This document shows positions 43,831-52,085 of a stretch of DNA of 64,000 bases, one piece after another. The DNA is taken from positions 1 through 64,000 of the forward strand of contig JBBRCX010000003.1 in the NCBI GenBank assembly GCA_038204465.1, read 5' to 3'. The notes below the pieces were generated by a model. The model was given only the letters and a program-made list of their open reading frames with translations, searched no databases and was not told the origin of the DNA. Position 1 is the first letter of the stretch. Each line of letters starts with the position of its first letter. The position numbers and the translations under genes were made by a program. This DNA comes from JBBRCX01 sp038204465. GTDB taxonomy: Bacteria > Planctomycetota > Phycisphaerae > Tepidisphaerales > Tepidisphaeraceae.

Positions 43831-43854
43831 CGGGGGAGCGGCGTTTGTTGAGCT

Positions 43855-44259
43855 ATGGAGATCTGGAACTCCTCGCAGCGGCGGGCGCTGATTGTCCTGA
43901 TGGGACTGCTCGCGATCTACCTCGCGGTTCGAGTGGTCCGGAATCGAACGTTTGTCAGCGATCCCCAGCCGCCGCGAGGCGCGCGGTTTGACGAGCTGGC
44001 GGATCGGTTGGATCCGAACACGGCGACGTGGGAGGAACTGGCGGCGCTGCCGACGCTGGGGGAGAAGCGGGCCAGGACAATCGTGGAGTTTCGCGAGAAG
44101 TTTGCTGCGCTACATGCCGGCGACATCGCTTTCCGAAAGACTGGGGACCTGACGAAAGTGAAGGGGATTGGGGCGGCGACGGTGGAGACGATCGAGCCGC
44201 ATCTGATGTTTCCTGGTTGTGATGCTCTGCCAAGTTCTCGTGTCAGCGGGCCGCGCTGA
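43855..44259 (+). CDS. Membrane-anchored helix-hairpin-helix (ComEA-like) protein
   Basis: A 134-residue protein with one N-terminal transmembrane helix (about residues 11-25) and a double HhH DNA-binding domain: LDPNTATWEELAALPTLGEK, RARTIVEFREKF, then DLTKVKGIGAATVETI. This is the layout of ComEA, the periplasmic DNA receptor of natural transformation. The last 15 residues are unconserved. No other com genes are near, so a DNA-uptake role is inferred only. Confidence 0.85.
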   Translation: MEIWNSSQRRALIVLMGLLAIYLAVRVVRNRTFVSDPQPPRGARFDELADRLDPNTATWEELAALPTLGEKRARTIVEFREKFAALHAGDIAFRKTGDLTKVKGIGAATVETIEPHLMFPGCDALPSSRVSGPR

Positions 44260-44342
44260 AACATTGTTGTTCCCGCGTGCGCATCGACCCGCCAGGCGGC
44301 GTAAGCGTACAATGGCAGGGTTGCTGGTCGGAGACAGAAGCG

Positions 44343-46409
44343 ATGGCGGGATTCAAGGTGGTCAGCTCGTTTGAGCCGCAGGGCGATCAGCCGCAGGCGA
44401 TCGACAAGCTGGTGGCGGGGATTCACAACGGGCGGCGGCACCAGACGCTGATGGGCGTCACCGGGTCGGGCAAGACCTTTACGATGGCGCAGACGATCGC
44501 GCGGGTGAACAAGCCAACCCTGGTGATCAGCCATAACAAGACGCTGGCGGCCCAGCTGTATGAAGAGTTCAAGGACCTGTTCCCGCACAACGCGGTGGGC
44601 TACTTCGTCAGCTATTACGATTACTACCAGCCTGAAGCGTATATCCCGCAGCGCGACATCTACATCGAGAAGGACGCGAGCCGCAACGACGACCTGGACC
44701 GGCTGAGGCTGTCGGCGACGAGCAACCTGGTGAGCCGGGAAGACGTGCTGCTGGTGGCGTCGGTGAGCTGCATCTTCGGGCTGGGCTCGCCGGTGGATTA
44801 CCAGCGCAGCGTGCTGCCTATCCGCAGGGACATCGAGACCGACCGCGACGAGATGCTGCGGAAATTGATCGACCTGCAGTACGCCCGCAATGACATGGAC
44901 TTCAAGCGCGGCACCTTCCGCGTGCGCGGCGACGTCGTTGAGCTGCATCCGTCCTACGAAGAGTTCGCCTATCGCATCGAATTCTTCGGCGATCAGATCA
45001 CCACCATCGACGCGATCAACCCGCTGACCGGCGAGCTGCTGCGCAGCGAGGACCAGATCTTCATCTACCCGGCGGTGCACTACGTGATGCCGGAGGACCG
45101 CGTGGCCGGCGCGGTGGCTTCGATCCGGGAGGAGCTGGAGCATCGGGTCATGCAGCTTCGCGGCGAAGCCAAGCTGCTGGAGGCGCAGCGGCTGCTCGCG
45201 CGGACGAAATATGACATCGAGATGATCCTCGAGGTCGGGTATTGCAGCGGCATCGAGAACTACAGCCGGCACCTGGATGGGCGCAAGCCGGGCGAGAAGC
45301 CGTATACGCTGGTGGATTATTTTCCCAAGGACTACCTGCTGATCATCGACGAGTCGCACGTGACGCTGCCGCAGCTCAAGGCGATGTACAACGGCGACCG
45401 GCAGCGCAAGGAGGTGCTGGTCGAGCATGGCTTCCGCCTGCCCAGCGCGATGGACAACCGGCCCCTGAAATACGAAGAGTTCGAGCAGATGTGGAACGAG
45501 GTGGTGTTCGTCTCGGCCACGCCCGGGAAGATCGAGCTGGAAAAGAGCGGCGGCGAAGTGGTCGAGCAGGTGATCCGCCCGACGGGCCTGATCGATCCGG
45601 AGATCGAGGTGCGGCCCGCGCAGGGTCAGGTGCCGCATTTGCTGTCGGAGATCAAGCAGCGCGCCGAGGCCGGCGAGCGCGTGCTGGTGACGACGCTGAC
45701 GAAACGGCTGGCGGAGGACCTGAGCGCGTACATCCAGGAGGCGGGGATCCGCGGCCGCTACCTGCACAGCGAGATCCAGACGCTGGAGCGGGTGGAGATC
45801 CTGAAAGAACTGCGGCAGGGCGACTTCGACGTGCTGGTGGGGATCAACCTGCTTCGCGAGGGGCTGGACCTGCCCGAGGTGTCGATGGTGGCGATCCTCG
45901 ATGCGGACAAGGCGGGGTTCCTGCGCAGCGAGACGTCCTTGATCCAGACGATCGGGCGCGCGGCGCGGAACGTGAACGCCAAGGTGATCCTCTATGCCGA
46001 CACGGTGACGCCCGCGATGCAGAAGGCGATGGACGAGACGAAGCGGCGGCGTGACGTGCAGAGGCAGTACAACGCCGACCACGGCATCACCCCGCAGACG
46101 GTGAAGAAGGCGATCCGCACGACGATCCAATCGGAGGTGCGGGCGCGTCACACGGCGCAGGAGGCGATCAAAGCGAGCGAATCCGAGTTCGACCAGACCG
46201 AGATCATCCGATTGCTGGAAGAGGAGATGCTCGAGGCCGCCCGCAACCTGGAATTCGAGCGTGCGGCGCAGCTGCGCGACAAGCTGAATGAGATGAAGGG
46301 GGCTCCGACGATCAAGAGCGGCAGCAGCTGGGCACCGGACGAGGGCGAGCAGCGAAAGATCTGGCAGCCCAGGACGAGCACGCGGCACGGAAAGCGCGTG
46401 GCGAAATAG
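44343..46409 (+). CDS. uvrB: Excinuclease ABC subunit UvrB
   Basis: The damage-verification helicase of nucleotide excision repair. It has 688 residues (E. coli 673). Walker A GVTGSGKT, the beta-hairpin with its Tyr pairs YYDYYQPEAY, the DESH motif, helicase motif V/VI (ETSLIQTIGRAARNVN) and the C-terminal UVR domain that contacts UvrC (IIRLLEEEMLEAARNLEFE) are complete. An upstream in-frame start (44277) exists but the family begins at MAGFKVVSSFEPQGDQPQA. nadC follows after 41 bp. Confidence 0.97.
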   Translation: MAGFKVVSSFEPQGDQPQAIDKLVAGIHNGRRHQTLMGVTGSGKTFTMAQTIARVNKPTLVISHNKTLAAQLYEEFKDLFPHNAVGYFVSYYDYYQPEAYIPQRDIYIEKDASRNDDLDRLRLSATSNLVSREDVLLVASVSCIFGLGSPVDYQRSVLPIRRDIETDRDEMLRKLIDLQYARNDMDFKRGTFRVRGDVVELHPSYEEFAYRIEFFGDQITTIDAINPLTGELLRSEDQIFIYPAVHYVMPEDRVAGAVASIREELEHRVMQLRGEAKLLEAQRLLARTKYDIEMILEVGYCSGIENYSRHLDGRKPGEKPYTLVDYFPKDYLLIIDESHVTLPQLKAMYNGDRQRKEVLVEHGFRLPSAMDNRPLKYEEFEQMWNEVVFVSATPGKIELEKSGGEVVEQVIRPTGLIDPEIEVRPAQGQVPHLLSEIKQRAEAGERVLVTTLTKRLAEDLSAYIQEAGIRGRYLHSEIQTLERVEILKELRQGDFDVLVGINLLREGLDLPEVSMVAILDADKAGFLRSETSLIQTIGRAARNVNAKVILYADTVTPAMQKAMDETKRRRDVQRQYNADHGITPQTVKKAIRTTIQSEVRARHTAQEAIKASESEFDQTEIIRLLEEEMLEAARNLEFERAAQLRDKLNEMKGAPTIKSGSSWAPDEGEQRKIWQPRTSTRHGKRVAK

Positions 46410-46450
46410 GTCGCTGCCAAGGCCAGCGTTCGCACAATGGAGTAAAAGCG

Positions 46451-47350
46451 ATGTTTCCATTTCCCGGCTACGAAGAGCTGCGTGACCTGATCCAGCTTGC
46501 CCGGCGCGAGGACCTGCGCGATGACGACGTGACGAGCCGGCTGACGGTTTCGGAGGAGGCCGTCGGGGTGGGGACCTTGGTGCAGCGGGAGGTGGGGATT
46601 GTCTGCGGGCTGCCGATCGTGGAGATGATCTGCCGGACGTATGACGAGCGGCTGCGGGTGGAGATGATTCCGGGGTTTCACATGGAGGTGATCGAGGGGC
46701 GGTTCAGCGATGCGCGGTCTTCGCCGCTGCTGCGGATGCGCGGGCCGTTGCGGGCGCTTTTGTCGGCCGAGCGGGTGGTGTTGAACTTCCTGCAGCATCT
46801 CTCGGGGGTGGCGACGAACACCCACCGGTTCGTGCGGCGGGTGGCGGGGACGGGGGCGAAGATCTACGACACGCGCAAGACGATTCCGGGGATGCGGCTG
46901 CTGGACAAATACGCGGTGCGCTGCGGCGGGGGGTTCAATCATCGCATCGGGCTGTATGACGGGCTGCTCATCAAGGACAACCATCTCGCGGCGATCCCGC
47001 TGAAGGAGATGGCGGCGAACCTGGCGCAGGTGGTGGGCCGCTGCCGGGCGGAGGACGCTTCGCGGCTGGTGGAGATCGAGGTGGATACGCTCGATCAGCT
47101 GCGCGAGGTGCTGAAGGTGGAGGGCGTCGGGGTGATCCTGCTGGACAACATGGACTGCCCGAAAATGCAGGCAGCGGTGGAGATGCGCGGCCGGGCGGGG
47201 AAGAAGGGCGTGATCGAGCTGGAAGCTTCGGGCGGCGTGACGTTGGAGACGGTTCGGTCAATTTCGGCGACGGGAGTGGAGCGGATCGCGGTGGGGGCGC
47301 TGACGCATTCGGCCCCGGCGCTGGATATCGGGCTGGATATTGAAGGGTAA
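46451..47350 (+). CDS. nadC: Nicotinate-nucleotide pyrophosphorylase (quinolinate PRTase)
   Basis: Makes nicotinate mononucleotide from quinolinate and PRPP in de novo NAD synthesis. The 299-residue protein shows LAREDLRDDDVTS, ERVVLNFLQHLSGVAT, TRKTIPGMRLLDKYAVRCGG, LLIKDNHLA, EIEVDTLDQL and GVERIAVGALTHSAPALDI. All quinolinate- and PRPP-binding residues (Arg, His, Lys-Asp-Asn-His) are kept. It follows uvrB and probably shares its transcript. Its last 34 bp are duplicated at 47474-47507. Confidence 0.95.
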   Translation: MFPFPGYEELRDLIQLARREDLRDDDVTSRLTVSEEAVGVGTLVQREVGIVCGLPIVEMICRTYDERLRVEMIPGFHMEVIEGRFSDARSSPLLRMRGPLRALLSAERVVLNFLQHLSGVATNTHRFVRRVAGTGAKIYDTRKTIPGMRLLDKYAVRCGGGFNHRIGLYDGLLIKDNHLAAIPLKEMAANLAQVVGRCRAEDASRLVEIEVDTLDQLREVLKVEGVGVILLDNMDCPKMQAAVEMRGRAGKKGVIELEASGGVTLETVRSISATGVERIAVGALTHSAPALDIGLDIEG

Positions 47351-47507
47351 TTTGCGGTGCACGCCGACGAGATTTTCGAACCGCGCATCCACGTCGCGTG
47401 GGCGCGATGGGTAAACCGGGCAAGACGCGTCGGTGCGCTCTGACGGATTAAGCCCGGAAGAGCGAGCATGCTGCCGGCGCTGGATATCGGGCTGGATATT
47501 GAAGGGT
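47315..47507 (+). repeat. 34-bp direct repeat of the nadC 3' end
   Basis: Positions 47315-47348 (inside nadC) are identical to 47474-47507, offset 159 bp. Both copies run into a stop codon, TAA in the gene and TGA in the copy, and diverge just after it. Between them lie 125 bp with no gene. The pattern parallels the ruvX duplication. Confidence 0.9.
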
Positions 47508-47618
47508 GATCAGCCGGTCTCGGATGGAACACACGTCAGGGGCGCATCTGCCCGACCCGAACGGTTAAAACGAAAGAGATCGCAAATGCGCGAAGTAAAA
47601 AAAATGTGGAACCAGCGG

Positions 47619-47646
47619 TTGACACAAGAACAAAAGAATGTATCAT
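47619..47646 (+). promoter_or_regulatory. Near-consensus sigma70 promoter
   Basis: TTGACA (47619-47624), 16-bp A-rich spacer, TATCAT (47641-47646), preceded by an A-tract that could act as an UP element. This is the strongest promoter-like sequence I see in the window. Confidence 0.75.
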
Positions 47647-47654
47647 GAATAATG

Positions 47655-47688
47655 CCTCCGATATGGTGTCGGAGGGCTCTTTGAGAAG
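47655..47688 (+). other. Leader hairpin followed by boxA-like antitermination sequence
   Basis: Just after the promoter, a 7-bp stem (CCTCCGA 47655-47661 with TCGGAGG 47669-47675) is followed at 47676-47688 by GCTCTTTGAGAAG, similar to the boxA element (GCTCTTTRAMA type) of rRNA leaders. The order promoter, hairpin, boxA matches rRNA operon leaders, but no rRNA gene follows within the window. Confidence 0.5.
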
Positions 47689-47794
47689 TGAATAGAGCGA
47701 AAAGAGCGACGGTCCCCGCTCGCGGAGCAGTCGCGCGGAGCAATGGACCGGGGCGCGATCGAGTGAGCGGCGTCACCATGCGCCATTGGAATTC

Positions 47795-47816
47795 GGGCGG
47801 GTTTGAAACCCGTCCC
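47795..47816. repeat. GGGCGGGTTT inverted repeat
   Basis: About 10 bp on each side of a one-base centre (47805), including a G-T pair. Short G/C-rich inverted repeat of this form resembles dispersed intergenic elements; no second copy was found in the window. Confidence 0.4.
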
Positions 47817-48041
47817 TCCGGGGGCAGTGCTGTTCGGCGTCCAGGAGGTCCACGAAAACCCCACGAAAGCCCACGAAAGCCCTGCATGGGTGGCTTTGAC
47901 TTCGGTCGAGACGACGAAAAGATGGCAGCGAATCGCTAGTGGCTAAAACGAAGCCACTTTTGGCAGTCGGGATGTTGCATGGCGATGCGACGACCGTTGG
48001 TTTTGCTTGACTTCGCGGGGCGGTGCCCGTAATCCTACCAC

Positions 48042-49577
48042 ATGGAACACCCCAAGATCCTGCACGACGGAATCACGTTTGACGACGTGCTGCTGATCCC
48101 GGCCCGCAGCGACTTTGTTCCCTCCGACGCCGATACGCACACCCGCCTGACTCGATCGATCGAGCTGAACATCCCGCTGATCTCCGCGCCGATGGACACC
48201 GTTACCGAGGCGGCCCTGGCGATCGCGCTGGCGCAGGAGGGCGGGATGGGGGTCATCCACAAGAACCTTTCGGTGGAGAACCAGGCGCGCGAGGTCGAGA
48301 AGGTGAAGCGCAGCGAGAACGGCGTCATCGTTGACCCGATCACGCTGGCGCCCACCGCGACCATCGGCACCGCCCGGCGGGTGATGCGCGAGTACAACGT
48401 CAGCGGGATTCCCATCGTCGAGGGGGGCGAGGAGAACCACGAGTTCCCCAAGCGCAGGGCGCATGGCGGCAACGGCAGCCCGCGGGCGGCCCGGCTGGTC
48501 GGCATCCTCACCCGCCGCGACCTGAAGTTTCAGGAAGACGATTCGCGCAAGATCGGCGACGTGATGACCAAGGAAAACCTGGTCACCGCGCCGGACAACA
48601 CCACGCTCGATGAAGCGGAGCGGATCCTTTACAAGGCGAAAGTCGAGAAACTGCTGCTGGTCGATCCGGAGAACCGGCTCGCGGGGCTGATCACCATGCG
48701 CGACATCGACAAGATGCACCAGTTTCCCAACTCGTGCAAAGACCGCCGGGGGAGATTGCGGGTCGGCGCCGCGATTGGCGTGAACGACTTCGAGCGCGTG
48801 GAGGCCCTGATTGGAGCGGACGTGGACGTGATCGTCGTCGATACGGCGCATGGGCACAGCAAGAACGTCCTGGACACGGTGCGGCAGATCAAGCACCGCC
48901 ACGAGATCCAGGTGATCGCGGGCAACATCGCGACGGCGGAGGGCGCCAAGGACCTGATCGAGGCGGGCGTGGATGGAGTGAAGGTCGGCATCGGTCCCGG
49001 GGCGATCTGCACGACGCGCATCATCAGCGGCGTGGGGGTCCCGCAGATCACCGCCATCTTATCGGCGGTGAGCGTGGCTGACGCCGCGGGCGTGCCGGTG
49101 ATCGCGGACGGCGGCATCCGCCACAGCGGCGACATCACCAAGGCCATCGCGGCCGGCGCGAACTGCGTGATGATGGGCAGCCTCTTCGCCGGGCTCGATG
49201 AGTCGCCTGGCGAGACGATCATTCACGCGGGCCGCCGCTATAAAACGTACCGCGGCATGGGTAGCATGGGGGCGATGATCCAGGGCTCGAAGGACCGGTA
49301 CGGACAGGGCGGCGTGAAGGAGTCGAGCAAGCTCGTTCCCGAAGGCGTGGAAGGGCGCGTCCCCTATCGCGGGCCGCTGGGCGATTTCGTTTACCAGATG
49401 GTTGGCGGCCTTCGCGCGGGGATGGGTTATTGCGGCACGCGGAACATCGAGCAGCTCCGCCAGCAGGCGAAATTCTGCCGCGTCTCCGCCGCCAGCATGG
49501 CGGAAAGCCATCCGCACGACATTGCGATCACCAAGGAGTCGCCGAATTACAGCGTCGACTTCGCCACCGAGAATTAG
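48042..49577 (+). CDS. guaB: IMP dehydrogenase
   Basis: Oxidises IMP to XMP with NAD+, the committed step of GTP synthesis. The 511-residue protein begins with GITFDDVLLIPARSDFVPS, has a CBS pair (about 95-235), and the active-site loop GPGAICTTR with catalytic Cys323. The GMGSMGAM phosphate site and the flap segment KLVPEGVEGRVPYRG, with the catalytic Arg-Tyr, are complete. An insert of about 20 residues (ENHEFPKRRAHGGNGSPRAA) interrupts the first CBS domain. It sits behind a long leader with a strong promoter. Confidence 0.97.
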   Translation: MEHPKILHDGITFDDVLLIPARSDFVPSDADTHTRLTRSIELNIPLISAPMDTVTEAALAIALAQEGGMGVIHKNLSVENQAREVEKVKRSENGVIVDPITLAPTATIGTARRVMREYNVSGIPIVEGGEENHEFPKRRAHGGNGSPRAARLVGILTRRDLKFQEDDSRKIGDVMTKENLVTAPDNTTLDEAERILYKAKVEKLLLVDPENRLAGLITMRDIDKMHQFPNSCKDRRGRLRVGAAIGVNDFERVEALIGADVDVIVVDTAHGHSKNVLDTVRQIKHRHEIQVIAGNIATAEGAKDLIEAGVDGVKVGIGPGAICTTRIISGVGVPQITAILSAVSVADAAGVPVIADGGIRHSGDITKAIAAGANCVMMGSLFAGLDESPGETIIHAGRRYKTYRGMGSMGAMIQGSKDRYGQGGVKESSKLVPEGVEGRVPYRGPLGDFVYQMVGGLRAGMGYCGTRNIEQLRQQAKFCRVSAASMAESHPHDIAITKESPNYSVDFATEN

Positions 49578-49598
49578 CTCGCCGTACAGGGAGACGTC

Positions 49599-49886
49599 AT
49601 GCAGCAGTCACAGACGACGCGGGCGCGGATGCGGCGGGGCAGTCTGGTCATGCCATGCGCGGCGATCGCGTCGCTGTGCGCGATGGCCGCGTTTCCCGGC
49701 TGCGCCAGCCAACCCGACGATACCCCCAGCACGCAACCATCCTCAGCTTATGATCGCTCGCAGGCGGCGCTCAACGATCCGTTTCACTATTCACCCGGGG
49801 AGAACCCGAACATCAGCGGTGGGGGCATAGCCGATTTCGACCGCGAGGGAATGCGAAAGGACTTGGACCATGTTCTCAACCCGTAA
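49599..49886 (+). CDS. Small lipoprotein, hypothetical
   Basis: A 95-residue protein with a basic N-terminus, hydrophobic core and lipobox (AAFPGC, Cys about residue 35). The mature part is polar and ends in an acidic/basic tail (DREGMRKDLDHVL). GGGAG precedes the ATG, 21 bp after guaB, so it may share the guaB transcript. It overlaps the next gene by 17 bp. No family recognised. Confidence 0.65.
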   Translation: MQQSQTTRARMRRGSLVMPCAAIASLCAMAAFPGCASQPDDTPSTQPSSAYDRSQAALNDPFHYSPGENPNISGGGIADFDREGMRKDLDHVLNP

Positions 49887-50829
49887 CAGCAGCGGCACAA
49901 CCAACGGAGTGGACCGCCGCGGACGCCTGCTCGTGATTTCGGCCGCGCTGCTGCTGTGTGGCGTTGAAGGCTGCGCGATTCCCCAGAGAGCGCCGGACCC
50001 GCCGAGCCCTCCACTGATCATCGATGAGCCGACGCAGCGCCGCGATTTCCCGCAATCAGTCGCGTATTACCCGAGCGGGGAAACCGTGGCGGGCGCGAGG
50101 CGGTTCAATCTGCAAATCCCGGAGAGCACGCCGCGGCCGGCGGCGGCGCTGCTCGATCCGATGCTGTTCGTGGGGCAGGTGCTGTACCTGCCGTTCACCT
50201 ACATCACCGAGCCGCCGATGGTGAAGAAGATTTGGCCGGGCGTTCTGATCGATCCGACTTATACGGGCGTTCCGCCCCTCCCGCCTGAGCCGGGCGGTGG
50301 GTCTAACGGCAGGGAAGCGACGCAAGCGGGCACCGCTGGGCGCGATGGAAGCGGCGCGACGCCGGGCGGCGCGGGAACGCTGAATGAGCGCAGGACCGCA
50401 GAGCAGACCGGCGCTCCGCGCGACACCGGGACGCCGAGCGACACCGGCACGCCTGGCAACAACGGCACGCCGCCCGCCGACCGGACGCCGGGCGAGCAGG
50501 CGCCGGACCAGGCGCGACCCGGCGAGGTCCGGCCCGCGCCGGGTGAGCAGGCGCCCGACATTCAGACGCCGGCGGATCGCATGGTCCCCGGCGCCGACGA
50601 TTCACGGTTGACGCCTGACTCCGAGCGCGACCGGGGCGGCTCACGCGGGGGGACGGTAGAACCTCACAATCCCAACGCCCAACCCGCACCCGGCGCGGGT
50701 CGCAGCGCCCCCGGCGCGCCCTCGGATGGCGGCACCGGTGGGAGCGGAACAGGCGGCACCGGTGGGAGCGGAACAGGTGGAACGGGTGGGAGCGGTGGAA
50801 CGGGCGGCGGCGCGGGCGGAAGCAAGTAG
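49870..50829 (+). CDS. Lipoprotein with Pro/Gly/Thr-rich tail
   Basis: A 319-residue lipoprotein (hydrophobic segment about 20-34, lipobox LLCGVEGC). Residues about 45-135 are globular and aromatic-rich (DPMLFVGQVLYLPFTYITEP); residues 140-319 are low complexity, with GTP-, ADQ- and finally GSGTGGTG repeats encoded by 24-bp tandem units. It looks like an envelope protein with an extended, probably disordered tail. The AAAGGA site overlaps the end of the previous gene. Confidence 0.6.
   Translation: MFSTRNSSGTTNGVDRRGRLLVISAALLLCGVEGCAIPQRAPDPPSPPLIIDEPTQRRDFPQSVAYYPSGETVAGARRFNLQIPESTPRPAAALLDPMLFVGQVLYLPFTYITEPPMVKKIWPGVLIDPTYTGVPPLPPEPGGGSNGREATQAGTAGRDGSGATPGGAGTLNERRTAEQTGAPRDTGTPSDTGTPGNNGTPPADRTPGEQAPDQARPGEVRPAPGEQAPDIQTPADRMVPGADDSRLTPDSERDRGGSRGGTVEPHNPNAQPAPGAGRSAPGAPSDGGTGGSGTGGTGGSGTGGTGGSGGTGGGAGGSK
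50728..50799 (+). repeat. 24-bp tandem repeat encoding GGTGGSGT units
   Basis: Two exact 24-bp units (50728-50751, 50752-50775) and one degenerate unit, all in frame within the lipoprotein tail. Confidence 0.8.
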
Positions 50830-50930
50830 GGCAAGTCTGCGCTTCGAATGAGCCTGCGCGGCGGCCATGCGCTTTAACGCGTGGATGCGGCGATCCCGGG
50901 TTCACATTTCATGGTTTGCAGCTGACTCCC

Positions 50931-52064
50931 ATGCCTTTGACGCGCCTACAAATCTGCGAACTGGCGGCAAGCAAGCTTCGCGCTGCCGCTGCGGTCTTGC
51001 CCACGCTGAAGGCGACGGTTGGGCTTGATGGATTCGTGGACGAGATCATCGCCGTCGTCGACAAGCGCCATGGGCAGCGCAACTATGCGGCGGTGAAGAC
51101 CATTGACGGGCTGGCGCAGAAGATTATCGGCGCGGCGGGGCAGTCGAGTAACTACGAGTTGGTGGTGAAGCAGATGAAACTCGGCGGCAACGGGCCGATC
51201 ATGGCCAACGCGCTGGCGAGCTTCGGGATGAACGTGAGCTACATCGGCAACCTGGGCTACCCGAACCTGCACCCGGTCTTCGAGGAGTTTGCGCGGCGGG
51301 CGACGGTGGTCTCGGTGGGCGAGCCTGCGCACACGGACGCGCTGGAGTTTGAGGATGGAAAGCTGATGTTCGGAAAGCTCGAGCCGCTGGAGGAAGTCAC
51401 GTGGGACAACCTGATCGCCCGTGTGGGGCGCGAGCGGCTCGAAGAATTGCTTGGCGGCTCGCACCTGATCGGTCTGCTGAACTGGACGATGCTTCCACAC
51501 ATGAGCCGGATCTGGGCGAAGATGCTCGACGACGTGATCCCCAATCGCGAGCGGCATGAGCGGCGTCTGTTTATCGACCTGGCCGACCCGGAGAAGCGCA
51601 CGCAGGCCGACATCCTGGAAGCGCTGAAACTGCTCACGAGATTTCAGGACCAGGTGGACGTGATCCTTGGCTTGAACCTGAAGGAATCGCTGGAGATCGC
51701 GGACATTCTTGGTTTGCCGGGCCGGACCAATCCCGAAGAAGCGATCGAGGAGAACGCGGTTGCGATTCGCCGGGAGCTGAACCTGGCGTGCGTGGTCATC
51801 CATCCGCGGCGCAGCGCCGCGGCGGCGACAGAGTCTGAAAGCGCGAGCTTTGCCGGGCCCTTCGTGCAGCAGCCGAAAATCAGCACCGGCGGCGGCGATC
51901 ACTTCAATGCGGGCTTCTGTCTGGGCCGCACATTGGGATTGAGCCTCGAAGAATCGCTGTGCAGCGGCGTCGCCACGAGCGGCTACTACGTCCGCACCGG
52001 CCAGAGCCCGACGGCGGAGCAGCTGGCAGCGTTCGTCGCGGAGCTTCCCCCGCCGCAGGTGTGA
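50931..52064 (+). CDS. PfkB-family carbohydrate/nucleoside kinase-like protein
   Basis: About 377 residues. The C-terminal GGGDHFNAGFCLGRTLGLS is the PfkB anion-hole motif with catalytic Asp (the family form is GAGD). The N-terminal GLDGFVDEIIAVVD, the substrate-lid segment KLGGNGPIMANALASFGM and YIGNLG fit the ribokinase fold. It would phosphorylate a sugar alcohol group using ATP, substrate unknown. The ATG at 50931 is preferred to the TTG at 50916; neither has a clear ribosome site. Confidence 0.82.
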   Translation: MPLTRLQICELAASKLRAAAAVLPTLKATVGLDGFVDEIIAVVDKRHGQRNYAAVKTIDGLAQKIIGAAGQSSNYELVVKQMKLGGNGPIMANALASFGMNVSYIGNLGYPNLHPVFEEFARRATVVSVGEPAHTDALEFEDGKLMFGKLEPLEEVTWDNLIARVGRERLEELLGGSHLIGLLNWTMLPHMSRIWAKMLDDVIPNRERHERRLFIDLADPEKRTQADILEALKLLTRFQDQVDVILGLNLKESLEIADILGLPGRTNPEEAIEENAVAIRRELNLACVVIHPRRSAAAATESESASFAGPFVQQPKISTGGGDHFNAGFCLGRTLGLSLEESLCSGVATSGYYVRTGQSPTAEQLAAFVAELPPPQV

Positions 52065-52085
52065 AGGCACAATGCCGGCGGATTG

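Larger units (their letters stand above)
47508..48041. other. Long intergenic / untranslated region before guaB
   Basis: About 530 bases without a credible protein gene. In order it holds an A-rich stretch (47593-47605), a near-consensus promoter (47619-47646), a small hairpin and boxA-like sequence (47655-47688), a GC-rich stretch, an inverted repeat (47795-47816) and three short tandem CCACGAAA-type units (about 47850-47883). If the promoter is active, the guaB leader would be about 390 nt long. Confidence 0.55.

Noticed and set aside
43917..46460. 847-codon minus-strand open frame opposite uvrB
   Set aside because: Complement of uvrB in a GC-rich genome; His/Arg/Asp-rich product with no family similarity.
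47850..47883. Short CCACGAAA-type tandem units as a possible CRISPR-like array
   Set aside because: Only three units of about 10 bp with no spacers.
47433..47939. Two short plus-strand open frames between nadC and guaB
   Set aside because: They cross the repeat, the promoter and the boxA-like element and have no recognisable domain or composition of real protein.
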